Source of the DNA: Ga0077555 sp031406575
GTDB lineage: Bacteria; Pseudomonadota; Alphaproteobacteria; Rhizobiales; Hyphomicrobiaceae
Direction: 5' to 3'
DNA length: 64,000 bases
Assembly (NCBI GenBank): GCA_031406575.1
Contig: JANOHP010000133.1
Span: forward strand, 1-64,000
Part shown: in pieces, positions 34,325 through 42,575 of the stretch
How the letters are laid out: each line of letters begins with the position of its first letter
Numbering within the stretch: the stretch's first letter is position 1
Program-made: the position numbers and the translations under genes
The notes under the pieces: generated by a model
Seen by the model: the letters and a program-made list of their open reading frames with translations, nothing else
What the model was told of the DNA's origin: nothing
Databases searched by the model: none

Positions 34325-34583
34325 GTTGAGGGTTTGGAGGCCCACGGAGACCGCACGGGCAATCCCTTTTCGGTTTCCCGGACGTCGCGCCCGTGGCGCG
34401 GCGATCCCGGATCTTTACCCGGCGCAAATGGTCTCAGCGGCGGCGTCGAAATCCACAATGACCGGGAAAGACCCCGGATCGGCGCAAGGCCCTGGCGGGT
34501 CCATGCTCCGTCCGGGGAACCAGCATTTTGGTGGTGGAAACGGACGGCCCTCGGGGCTCCCGAAGAACCTGACGCCCCGCCTT

Positions 34584-36407
34584 TCACTCCGCCGCTTCGC
34601 GCAGTCCGAATTGCAGCGCGGCGAGGCGTGCGTAAAGACCACCCTTGGCGACGAGTTGGGCGTGGGTGCCTTGCTCGACCAAGCGGCCGGCGTCGAGGAC
34701 GAGGATGCGGTTGGCGCGTTGCACCGTCGCCAGACGGTGGGCGATGACGAGGGTCGTGCGGCCGACCATCACGGTGTCGAGCGCCTTCTGTACCGCGACT
34801 TCGCTTTCTGCATCGAGGGCGCTCGTTGCTTCATCGAGTGCGAGGATCGGCGCGTTGCGCAGGATCGCGCGCGCAATGGCGAGCCGTTGGCGCTGGCCAC
34901 CCGACAGCGTCACGCCGCGTTCGCCGAGTTTTGTCTCGTAGCCTTCGGGGAGCGCGCGAATGAAGCTGTCGGCGTGGGCAGCTTTGGCCGCGTTCTGTAC
35001 GGCTTCGAGGGTGGCGTCGGGTGCGCCATAGCGGATGTTCTCGACAATCGTGTCGGCAAAGAGCGCGGGCTCCTGCGGGACGAGGGCGATGCGCTGCCGG
35101 ATCGCCGCCAGATCCGCTTTCGTGAGCGGCACACCGTCGATTGACACGTGGCCGCGATCGGGATCGAAGAAGCGCAGCAGCAGCGACAACACCGTGCTCT
35201 TGCCCGCGCCCGACGGACCGACGATGGCGACGGTCTCACCGGGTGCGATCGTGAAGGAGAGATCGACCAGCGCGGGTATTTCGCCGGGTCCGCGATAGGT
35301 GAAGGTGACGTCGCGAAATTCGATGCGTCCCAGAGGGGGCTCGGGCAACGGCGTCGGGTTCGCCGGGGAAAAGATGACGGGGCGAATGGCCAACAGCTCG
35401 GCCAGACGCTCGGCGGCGCCGGCCGCTTGCTGGACTTCGCCCCAGACTTCCGACAGTTCGGCCAGCGCACCGGCTGCAAACAGCGCGTACAGCACGAATT
35501 GGCCGAGCGTGCCCCCGCTCATCTCGCCGCCGACGACGAGGCCCGCGCCATACCACAGCACACCGACGATGCTGGAGACGGAGAGGAAAATGACCAGCGC
35601 CGTCAGTCCGGCGCGCGCACGTAGACGGTCGCGAGCGGCGCCGAAGGACAGTTCCACCGCGCGCTGGAACCGACCGACGACAGTGCGTTCGTGCGTGAAG
35701 GCCTGCATCGTGCGCACGGCGCCGAGATTTTCCGACGCATAGGCCGATGCATCGGCAAGCGTATCCTGCGCGCGGCGGGCGAGTGTGCGCACGGAGCGGC
35801 CATAGGCGACCAGCGGCAACACGATCAACGGAATGGCGACGAGCACGAGCAGCGACAGTTGCATACTCGTGATGAACATCATGACCAGCGCGCCGATCAG
35901 CATGATCGCGTTGCGCAGGAATTGCGACAGCGCGGTGCCGGCAGCGGCCTTCACCTGGGTCGTGTCTGCGGACAGCCGACTCATCAGTTCGCCGGAGTGG
36001 GCGGTGTCGAAGAAGGCGGGGCCGAGCGTCGTCAAATGCTTGAACACCTCGGCGCGCACGTCGGCAATGACGCGCTCACCCAGCCAGCTCACGCAATAAA
36101 AGCGGGCGGAACTCGCAATCGCCAACATCAAGCCGATGCCGATCAGGAACAGAAATGACCGGTCGAGTGCGGCCCTATCTTGGCCGGAAAATCCGGAATC
36201 GATCATGTCACGCACGGCCAACGGCACGACCAGCATGACCACGGCCGAGACGATGAGGGCCACGGCCGCCAGCGCCAGCACCGCCTTGTGGCGCAGCAGA
36301 TGATGGCGGAAGCCGGCGAGTGGGCGCAGCGAACGGCTGCGTTTCAGCGCTTCGCCGTCTGGGCCGTCGGCGGCAGGAGCCTGGGTGGTCTTGGCGGAAG
36401 AAGTCAC
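34584..36407 (-). CDS. ABC transporter, fused permease and ATPase (MsbA-like exporter)
   Basis: 607 residues, half-transporter. Six membrane helices (about residues 35-330) include LIVSAVVMLVVPLAVRDMID. The ATPase follows with Walker A GPSGAGKSTVLSLL, a Q-loop VPQEPALFADTI, the signature LSGGQRQRLAIARA and Walker B ILALDEATSALD. The type matches lipid or drug exporters (MsbA/BmrA-like). Substrate is not evident. It converges with the tandem-domain gene; 259 bases between them contain no gene I can support. Confidence 0.92.
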   Translation of the reverse strand: MTSSAKTTQAPAADGPDGEALKRSRSLRPLAGFRHHLLRHKAVLALAAVALIVSAVVMLVVPLAVRDMIDSGFSGQDRAALDRSFLFLIGIGLMLAIASSARFYCVSWLGERVIADVRAEVFKHLTTLGPAFFDTAHSGELMSRLSADTTQVKAAAGTALSQFLRNAIMLIGALVMMFITSMQLSLLVLVAIPLIVLPLVAYGRSVRTLARRAQDTLADASAYASENLGAVRTMQAFTHERTVVGRFQRAVELSFGAARDRLRARAGLTALVIFLSVSSIVGVLWYGAGLVVGGEMSGGTLGQFVLYALFAAGALAELSEVWGEVQQAAGAAERLAELLAIRPVIFSPANPTPLPEPPLGRIEFRDVTFTYRGPGEIPALVDLSFTIAPGETVAIVGPSGAGKSTVLSLLLRFFDPDRGHVSIDGVPLTKADLAAIRQRIALVPQEPALFADTIVENIRYGAPDATLEAVQNAAKAAHADSFIRALPEGYETKLGERGVTLSGGQRQRLAIARAILRNAPILALDEATSALDAESEVAVQKALDTVMVGRTTLVIAHRLATVQRANRILVLDAGRLVEQGTHAQLVAKGGLYARLAALQFGLREAAE

Positions 36408-36621
36408 GCGTCATCCTTTCTCGATCGCCGCTGCAATGCCCGATGAGTGTGCCAGCTTCGCGGCGGCATCGGGCAGCAGCGATGATCTCAGCGCAATTGA
36501 ACTCACTCGTAACACGTGACGGCACGCCCGCCCGACGGTTTCTTGGTCGCGCGTCAACGCCTCGTTTACCATTTCATGGCGATATTTTCGACCAGAGTAG
36601 AATGCGTACGAATGAGTTCAC

Positions 36622-36978
36622 ATGCGGTGTAGACGACGCGTCATTTTCATCAGCGTGATGGCGGGGCTTGCCTTCGATGCGGCTTGGCTCATGCGCTCCG
36701 ATGCTCCTGTTTCAACCATGCGGTCGATCCAGGCCCCCCATGAGGAAGTTGCCGTGGACAGCGGGGCGAGACGTGCTGCGCCCACGATCGTCCTGGCACG
36801 ACTGAGCCTACGCGATGCCCTGGCGATGCCGCCCTCGGTCAGCGGAGGCATGTCGGGCTTCGCCGTTCCCGTTCCCCCCGCCCATGAAGTGCAGCATGGT
36901 GAGCCGGCCTCGGCCCCGACGCCACCCGTTCGGCCGTGGACCCCCGTGCGTCGGCGACGCCTCGTCGAGATCGGCTGA
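36622..36978 (+). CDS. Hypothetical protein with N-terminal hydrophobic segment, 118 aa
   Basis: 118 residues. A basic N-terminus (MRCRRR) and a hydrophobic stretch (VIFISVMAGLAFDAAWLM) suggest a signal anchor. The remainder is Pro/Ala-rich and ends in a basic tail. Third positions are GC-rich, which favours a real gene, but no family is recognised and no strong ribosome binding site is seen. Confidence 0.4.
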   Translation: MRCRRRVIFISVMAGLAFDAAWLMRSDAPVSTMRSIQAPHEEVAVDSGARRAAPTIVLARLSLRDALAMPPSVSGGMSGFAVPVPPAHEVQHGEPASAPTPPVRPWTPVRRRRLVEIG

Positions 36979-37082
36979 AGCTTCGCTGGCTAGAGTCGCC
37001 GTTTCGGGAATTCCACGGCTGGCGATCAGGGCAATCAATTCAGACGTCGTCACATGGGCGACGCGGCGCGATCAACAAAATT

Positions 37083-37244
37083 TCAACGTCATGCCCGCCC
37101 CCGACTTCTCGAGGGCAGGCTGCGGCGGGAACCCACGACACCTCGAAAGTGGATCGACGTCTTTGCGGTCCCGTGTCGTGGGCCCCCGCCCGAGCGGGGG
37201 TGACGTTGAGAGGGGGTAACCGTTGTGAACTGAATTGCCGTGGG
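37083..37244 (-). repeat. Intergenic copy of the palindromic element found in cobN
   Basis: Read on the minus strand it starts CCCACGGCAATTCA (37244-37231). It continues with AACGTCACCCCCGC, GGCGGGGGCC, TTTCGAGGTGTCGTGGGT and ends GGGCATGACGTTGA (37096-37083). These words occur in the same order in the cobN insert. It fills most of the 396-base gap between the 118-aa gene and the NTF2-like gene. I see nothing else there apart from the ribosome binding site AGGAGGA at 37363-37369. Confidence 0.85.
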
Positions 37245-37374
37245 CTGGCGACCCAACGTCCTCCTTTTCACCTTGTCGTCGGGTTCGCCGCGCGTCTATC
37301 GTCGGGGTTCGCGATCGAAGGATCGCGCCAGAGCCGGACAACGGCCATCGTTCAGTGCAACCCAGGAGGAAACG

Positions 37375-37833
37375 ATGCTGCTCTCCCGCCGCCATATTGG
37401 AACGGTCGCTGCTGGCCTCGCGTCCGCGACCTTGATAACGGGCACGCTGTCCACATCCGCGCTCGCCGACGATGCGGCCGACGTCGGAAAAGCCGTCGAT
37501 GCGCTCCGCACGGCCATGCTCGCCGCAGACGCTGCCGCGTTGAAGGATATCCTCTCCGACCAACTCACCTACGTGCACTCGAGCGGCAAGCTCGACACCA
37601 AGGACGATTTCCTCGCCATCGTCGGTGGCAAGAAAACGGTCTACAAATCGCTCAGCCTGGAAGATCCCAAGACCACGATCGTCGGCAATACGGCGATCGT
37701 GCGCCATATCTTCACGGGCGAGGCCGAGACCGATGGCAAGGTGAACCCGTTCAAAGTCGGCGCCATGCAGATTTGGACGAAACAAGACGGCAAATGGCGC
37801 CTGCTCGCGCGACAGGCGTTCAGGCTGGCTTGA
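37375..37833 (+). CDS. Secreted NTF2-like (DUF4440/SnoaL-type) protein
   Basis: 152 residues. A signal with twin arginines (LLSRRHIGTVAAGL) ends near ALADDA, so export by Tat is possible. The rest is a single NTF2-like cone fold: VDALRTAMLAADAAALKDIL, LTYVHSSGKLDTKDDFL, and the C-terminal MQIWTKQDGKWRLLARQAFR. Members bind small molecules or catalyse varied reactions; function is unknown. AGGAGGA precedes ATG 37375. Confidence 0.85.
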   Translation: MLLSRRHIGTVAAGLASATLITGTLSTSALADDAADVGKAVDALRTAMLAADAAALKDILSDQLTYVHSSGKLDTKDDFLAIVGGKKTVYKSLSLEDPKTTIVGNTAIVRHIFTGEAETDGKVNPFKVGAMQIWTKQDGKWRLLARQAFRLA

Positions 37834-37845
37834 ACTCATCAATCA

Positions 37846-37870
37846 GGGCAGATCCAAGACGGGTCTGCCC
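37846..37870 (+). terminator. Hairpin after NTF2-like gene
   Basis: GGGCAGATCC and GGGTCTGCCC form a short stem with a five-base loop. No T-run follows, so termination is uncertain. Confidence 0.4.
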
Positions 37871-37904
37871 ATTGCAACAGATGCAACCAGCGGAGGCCTG
37901 AACG

Positions 37905-38954
37905 ATGGCTCAGTCTTACATTTTTGCGGGCGTGGCGGGCTACGTCGGCCGGCCCGAGGCCGTCGGTAAAGTCGGTGTGTTTCGGCGTCCTGCATCGGGT
38001 GGCGAGTGGAGCCACGTGCTGCCCGACCTCGAGACGTTCACAGTGAATGTGCATCCCACCGATCCGAGCGTCGTGCTGGCGGGCACCAACGATGGCATAT
38101 GGCTGTCGACCGATCACGGCGCCACGTTCAAGCGCGCCAACTTTCCCGATCAGAAAAAGCAGGTCTGGAGCTTCATCGTCGACAGTCGCGACCCCAAGCG
38201 CATCCTGGCGGGCGGCTCGCCGATCGACATCTATCGCAGCGACGACACGGGCGCGACTTGGCGCAAGATGCCCAACCCCAACATCCCCGAGCGGTGCAAG
38301 GGTCCGTTCCAGCCGCGCGTCATGCGCATGGTGCAGAACCCGGCGCGGCCCGACGAAGTCTATGCGGCGCTCGAGATCGCCGGTGCGGCGCGCACGCTGA
38401 ACTTCGGCGAGAGCTGGGAAGATTGCAGCCCCCACCTCGTCGAGCTGTCGCAAAAGCCGCATCTGCAGAGCAAGATCGTCTCCGACTCGTTTGCCGAAGG
38501 CATGCTCGATGGTCACGCCATCACGATGAGCGCGGCAGACCCCGATGCCGTGGTGCTCGCCTGCCGCATGGGCCTGTTTCGCTCCACCGACAAGGGCACG
38601 ACCTGGGAAGACATGGAGTTGAAGCGGTTCTCTCCGGTCACCTACGGTCGCGACGTGAAGGTGTCACCGACCGACCCCAAGACGATCTACTGCGCGCTGT
38701 CGGTGGCGGCAGCCAGCAAAGACGGTGGCGTCTATCGCAGCCAGGACGCCGGTAAAACGTGGAAGCGGTTCGACAAGGTGCAAGTGCATGGCACGGTCAT
38801 GTCCGTGGGGCTGTCGGCTTCCGATCCCAAGCAGGTCATCATCGGCGCGCGCTACGAGGGCGAGATCTTCGCCACTCCGGATGGGGGCGAGACGTGGAAT
38901 GCGATCCCGTTGCCGGGTCCCGTGAAGGACGTCTACTCGGTGGCGTGCGGTTGA
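37905..38954 (+). CDS. BNR/sialidase-like beta-propeller protein
   Basis: 349 residues without a signal peptide. Repeated Asp-box-like motifs are seen: STDHGATFKR, SDDTGATWRKM, STDKGTTWEDM, SQDAGKTWKRF and TPDGGETWNAI. This gives a beta propeller of the exo-alpha-sialidase/YCF48-like type. The enzymatic residues of sialidases are not evident, so it may be a binding or structural protein. A strong hairpin terminator follows. Confidence 0.8.
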   Translation: MAQSYIFAGVAGYVGRPEAVGKVGVFRRPASGGEWSHVLPDLETFTVNVHPTDPSVVLAGTNDGIWLSTDHGATFKRANFPDQKKQVWSFIVDSRDPKRILAGGSPIDIYRSDDTGATWRKMPNPNIPERCKGPFQPRVMRMVQNPARPDEVYAALEIAGAARTLNFGESWEDCSPHLVELSQKPHLQSKIVSDSFAEGMLDGHAITMSAADPDAVVLACRMGLFRSTDKGTTWEDMELKRFSPVTYGRDVKVSPTDPKTIYCALSVAAASKDGGVYRSQDAGKTWKRFDKVQVHGTVMSVGLSASDPKQVIIGARYEGEIFATPDGGETWNAIPLPGPVKDVYSVACG

Positions 38955-38966
38955 GGCGCGCAATGC

Positions 38967-38997
38967 AAGGCGCCTGGCTTTGACCAGGCGCCATTTC
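38967..38997 (+). terminator. Rho-independent terminator-like hairpin after propeller gene
   Basis: GGCGCCTGG (38969-38977) pairs perfectly with CCAGGCGCC (38984-38992), followed by ATTTCT. Confidence 0.7.
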
Positions 38998-39022
38998 TCG
39001 ACGCTCAACGGAGATACGGCAC

Positions 39023-39802
39023 ATGCGTATGAAAAACAAAGTCGGCATCGTCAGCGCGGCAGCATCGGGCATGGGGCGGGCGGGCGCACTGCGGTTCGCC
39101 CAGGAGGGCGCGGCGATCGGCGTGGTCGATATCGATGCGGCCGGCGTCGAGAAGGTCGTCGCCGAGATCAAGAAGGCGGGCGGCCAAGCGTTCGGCATCG
39201 TCGCCGACCTGATGCAGGATAGCGAAGCCAAACGCATCGTCAGCGAAACGGCCAAAGCCTTCGGCGGTGTCGACTTCGTGTGGAACCATGTCGGGCATCC
39301 AGGTCCCGCCTCGTTCGAAGGCCTCGACATGCGTGAGTGGGATCAAGCGGTGACTCTGAACCTGCGCACGGTGCTGGTCACCACCGAAGCCGTGCTGCCG
39401 GAGATGCGCGCGCGCGGTGGCGGGGCGCTGCTCTATACGGCGTCCACGTCGGGCATTTCGGGATCGCAATTCAGCCCCGTCTACTCCGCGGTGAAGCACG
39501 GCGTCGTCGGTCTCGTGCGCGGGCTCGCCAAGCGCTATGCGAAAGAGAAGATTCGCGTCAACGCCATTTGTCCCGGCCCCATCGACACGCCGATGTTGCG
39601 CGTGTTCGTGGCGCGTCCCGATCAGCAGGCGACGCAGGGCATGGACAAGGAAGAGCTGGTGCTGAAGCGCGCCTATCAGACGCCGATGGGTCGCCCCGGA
39701 CAGCCCCATGAAGTCGCCAACGCGGCCTTGTTCCTGCTGTCGGACGAAGCCTCGTTCATCACGGGCTCCTATCTCACCGTCGACGGCGGCGCGACCTGCT
39801 GA
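39023..39802 (+). CDS. SDR family NAD(P)-dependent oxidoreductase
   Basis: 259 residues, classical short-chain dehydrogenase. The cofactor loop is SAAASGMGRAGAL (TGxxxGxG variant). VVDIDAAG follows, the catalytic tyrosine and lysine are in YSAVKHG, and the tail FLLSDEASFITGSYLTVDGG is typical. The usual NNAG motif reads WNHVGHPG. Substrate unknown. Confidence 0.92.
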   Translation: MRMKNKVGIVSAAASGMGRAGALRFAQEGAAIGVVDIDAAGVEKVVAEIKKAGGQAFGIVADLMQDSEAKRIVSETAKAFGGVDFVWNHVGHPGPASFEGLDMREWDQAVTLNLRTVLVTTEAVLPEMRARGGGALLYTASTSGISGSQFSPVYSAVKHGVVGLVRGLAKRYAKEKIRVNAICPGPIDTPMLRVFVARPDQQATQGMDKEELVLKRAYQTPMGRPGQPHEVANAALFLLSDEASFITGSYLTVDGGATC

Positions 39803-39815
39803 GGCGAGGAGTATT

Positions 39816-39840
39816 GTCATCCCGCGATTTATTCGCGGGA
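39816..39840. repeat. Half copy of the cobB-type palindromic repeat
   Basis: GTCATCCCGCGATTTATTCG with its pairing arm CGCGGG matches, inverted, the right end of the cobB insert. The hairpin lies just after the SDR stop. Confidence 0.55.
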
Positions 39841-39923
39841 AGAATGGAACCGGCCAGGGGTAGGACAGCAGCGGTACCGCGACGCACCGCGAGGCCTGCC
39901 CGACTCATGCTACGTCGGCTCGC

Positions 39924-40457
39924 ATGAACTCCACGGCCACGCGCATCCTCGGAATTGATCCCGGCCTTCGGCGCACGGGATGGGGCATCATCGAATCCGA
40001 TGGGGTGCGGCTCGTCTATGTGGCGAGCGGCCATATCGGATCGGATGGCGACGCGGACTTGGCGTGGCGGCTGCGCGAACTCTACGAAGGCATCGTCGGT
40101 GTCATTCTCGCGTGGAAGCCTGCGGAGGCTGCCGTCGAGGAAACTTTCGTCAACGCCAATCCTCGATCGACGCTGAAGCTCGGGCAGGCTCGCGGCATCG
40201 CTCTTTTGGCGCCGGCGATGAAAGGCCTTGTGGTCGCGGAGTATCCCGCCAACCTCATCAAGAAGACGGTAGTCGGTGCAGGGCATGCGGAGAAGCGTCA
40301 GATTCAGATGATGGTCGGGTTCTTGCTGCCGAAAGCGAAATTCGACAGCGCCGATGAAGCCGACGCGTTGGCTATTGCGATCTGTCACGCCAACCACCGC
40401 ACCAGCCCGGCCGCCCGGTTGCTGCGCGCAGCGAAAGCCAAGGCGCGGGCCGAGTAG
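39924..40457 (+). CDS. ruvC: Crossover junction endodeoxyribonuclease RuvC
   Basis: 177 residues. RuvC resolves Holliday junctions. Catalytic acids are visible: Asp12 in LGIDPGLRRTGWG, Glu72 in AAVEETFVN, and Asp144/Asp147 in SADEADALAIAICHA. STLKLGQARGIAL and KKTVVGAGHAEKRQIQ are family signatures. It is not beside ruvA or ruvB here, unlike the usual arrangement, so it may be a second or relocated copy. Confidence 0.92.
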   Translation: MNSTATRILGIDPGLRRTGWGIIESDGVRLVYVASGHIGSDGDADLAWRLRELYEGIVGVILAWKPAEAAVEETFVNANPRSTLKLGQARGIALLAPAMKGLVVAEYPANLIKKTVVGAGHAEKRQIQMMVGFLLPKAKFDSADEADALAIAICHANHRTSPAARLLRAAKAKARAE

Positions 40458-40475
40458 TCGAGCGGGGCTCTGGCC

Positions 40476-41702
40476 TCACGCCACCGCGATGCGGACCGGC
40501 AGCGACCGGAAACCGCGGATGAAGTTCGAGTAGAGCCGCTTGGGTTCACCCACGACTTCGATGTGGAGGTCCCGCGCCAGGATTTCTTCCCACAGAATTC
40601 GCAGTTGCAGGTCGGCCAGCCGATCGCCGACGCACCGGTGGATGCCGGCGCCATAGGACAGATGCTGGCGTGGTTTGGCCCGGTCGATGAGGAAGCGGTC
40701 AGCATCCGGGATCGCGGTCTCGTCACGATTGCCCGAGACGTACCACATGACCACCTTGTCGCCTTCGCGGATCCGGCGACCGGCGAGTTCGGTATCGCGG
40801 GTGGCGGTGCGCCGCATGTGGATGACGGGCGTCTGATAGCGGATGGTTTCAGCGACGAGACTGGGGGCCAGCCCCGGATTGGTTTTGAGTTTGGCCCACT
40901 CCTGCGGGTTCTGGCTCAGGGCCAGCAGTCCGCCGGTCATGGAGTTGCGCGTCGTGTCGTTGCCGCCGACGATCAGCAGCGCCAGATTGCCGATGAACTC
41001 GCGCTCGGGCATGTCGCGCGTGGCTGGGTGGTGGACCATCATGGAAATGAGATCGAGGCCGGGCGGCTTGTCCTGCCGCTCGCGCCATAAATTTGCGAAA
41101 TAGGCCCCCATACGCTTCAGTTCGGCGAACCGCTCGTCCTCTGAATGCACGGGGGCGTCGGGCGATGTGACATCGGCAATCGCCACGTCCGACCAATAGG
41201 TGAGCTTGCGTCGTTCCTCGAAAGGAAAATCGAAGAGCGTGGCGAGCATCATGGTGGTGAGTTCGATCGAGACCCGATCCACCCAGTCGAACGTCTCGCC
41301 GCGTGGCAGGGCGTCGAGCACAGCCGTCGTGCGTTCACGGATGATCGTTTCGTAGTGGCCGAGGTTACTCGGTGTGGCGACGGGGGCCACGGACTTTCGT
41401 TGCGCCGTGTGGCGGGGCGGGTCCATGCGAATGAAGCTCGACCGCTCCTGGCCGGCCGGCTGGTCCTGCACCTGGATGCCGCCGCGCTCGGACGCCGAGG
41501 AATAGGTTTCGTGGTCGAGTTCCACGGTCATGATGTCGGCGTAACGGGTCACCGCCCAGTAGGGGCCATAAGCGCTGCGACCGCACCAATGCACCGGATC
41601 GTCCTTGCGCAATCGCGCAAACAGAGGCTGCCACGTGTCGGCTTGATAGAGAGCGGGATCGCTGACATCGAGCCCCTCGGACGGTAGCGCTCGTTCGGCC
41701 AT
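40476..41702 (-). CDS. Cytochrome P450
   Basis: 408 residues, a soluble bacterial P450. Heme-cysteine motif: HLSYGAGIHRCVGDRLADLQ. The I-helix segment LLIVGGNDTTRNSMTGG and the ExxR motif ETIRYQTP are intact. The type resembles CYP enzymes acting on terpenoids, fatty acids or aromatic compounds; no ferredoxin partner is next to it. It converges with ruvC, with 18 bases between the stops. Confidence 0.93.
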   Translation of the reverse strand: MAERALPSEGLDVSDPALYQADTWQPLFARLRKDDPVHWCGRSAYGPYWAVTRYADIMTVELDHETYSSASERGGIQVQDQPAGQERSSFIRMDPPRHTAQRKSVAPVATPSNLGHYETIIRERTTAVLDALPRGETFDWVDRVSIELTTMMLATLFDFPFEERRKLTYWSDVAIADVTSPDAPVHSEDERFAELKRMGAYFANLWRERQDKPPGLDLISMMVHHPATRDMPEREFIGNLALLIVGGNDTTRNSMTGGLLALSQNPQEWAKLKTNPGLAPSLVAETIRYQTPVIHMRRTATRDTELAGRRIREGDKVVMWYVSGNRDETAIPDADRFLIDRAKPRQHLSYGAGIHRCVGDRLADLQLRILWEEILARDLHIEVVGEPKRLYSNFIRGFRSLPVRIAVA

Positions 41703-41814
41703 TTGCTCTCCTCCGCCTCTGCATGCGGTAGTGTTTCACGACGACAGGCCAATACGCGCCACGCACGTTATCGCAGTACACTCCACGACAGCACCGTTGG
41801 CTAGGAGGGAATGC

Positions 41815-41853
41815 ATGCCGAAACCAGTCGCACCGCATGGAGGGGGCGCGTTG
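41815..41853 (+). repeat. Duplicated 5-prime end of sat
   Basis: 39 bases starting with an ATG match the first 13 codons of sat at 42576-42614 with two differences (MPKPVAPHGGGAL against MPKLVAPHGGGAL). An AGGAGGGA ribosome binding site precedes it. The frame soon loses resemblance to Sat and ends at 41979. This is a remnant, not a working gene, and it flanks the hicBA pair on the side away from sat. Confidence 0.8.
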
Positions 41854-41932
41854 CTCGACTATTGCGGGCTGCAAGAGAGCAGGCGAAGGCTCGGGCGGAG
41901 CAGGGGGTTGGGACCCGAGGCGATTGCAACGT

Positions 41933-42166
41933 TCACAATAGTGCAACGAACTCGCCGACCGTCAGTCCCGTGTCACTGATGATTTTCCGGAGGAGTCCCC
42001 GCTTGATGTCCTGGCCAGCATGCACGGGCACGACCGTGCCACGGGTTGCATCGTGGCGGTGGCGCATGATGTGATGGCTGCCTTTGACTCGCGTCACTGC
42101 GAAGCCTGCCCTGGTCAGCACTCGGACGACCTCGAGGCCTTTCAGCGAAGGAAGACGATCACTCAT
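41933..42166 (-). CDS. hicA: HicA-type mRNA interferase toxin
   Basis: 77 residues, a double-stranded-RNA-binding-like toxin. The core is GFAVTRVKGSHHIMRHRHD with the catalytic histidine (about His31), then TVVPVHAGQDIKRGLLRKII. It overlaps hicB by ATGA and is second in the pair. The HicA family cleaves mRNA when not bound by HicB. Confidence 0.92.
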   Translation of the reverse strand: MSDRLPSLKGLEVVRVLTRAGFAVTRVKGSHHIMRHRHDATRGTVVPVHAGQDIKRGLLRKIISDTGLTVGEFVALL

Positions 42167-42396
42167 GCAGCGATCGTGATGCGATCAATTGTCGGCTGAA
42201 CATCTGCCGGAATTTTCTCACCGCGTGCCAATCGATCCTCGATAACGAGTTCAATGGCTTCCCGCGCGTTGGCCATGGCTTCGTCGTAGGTATCACCCTG
42301 CGTGCCGACCTCGGGAAGCGCGGGCACCGTAACGACGAAGCCACCTTCCACTGCTGGTTCGAGAACGATGGTGAATGTGCGCGACGAATGGTCCAT
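42163..42396 (-). CDS. hicB: HicB-type antitoxin
   Basis: 77 residues, short HicB (UPF0150-like): FTIVLEPAVEGGFVVTVPALPEVGTQGDTYDEA and EAIELVIEDRLARG. No separate DNA-binding domain is evident, so self-regulation may need HicA or another protein. It is first in the minus-strand pair. No clear Shine-Dalgarno is seen; a TAAATT lies just before the start. Confidence 0.92.
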   Translation of the reverse strand: MDHSSRTFTIVLEPAVEGGFVVTVPALPEVGTQGDTYDEAMANAREAIELVIEDRLARGEKIPADVQPTIDRITIAA

Positions 42397-42575
42397 GTCG
42401 CGAATTTAGCACCAACTCCCTCCCTGCGGAAGGTGGATGTCGGCTGGATTTGGATGTGGCAGCCCTCGCTGGGTTTTTGCGGCGTTTTGGATTGTCCCAC
42501 AGGAGAGCCCGGACATCGCGCAGGCGTTGGGTGTAATCTGCGCGCGCACGAGGCCGATCGCGAGGGACAGTGGGT

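Noticed and set aside
34325..34583. Possible further palindromic repeat between the tandem-domain gene and the ABC transporter
   Set aside because: Short CCGG-rich pairings occur, but none of the shared words of the repeat families is present in a convincing order.
34326..35144. Long open frame on the plus strand
   Set aside because: It lies opposite the ABC transporter ATPase, whose Walker A, signature and Walker B motifs are intact on the minus strand. The plus frame shows no family resemblance.
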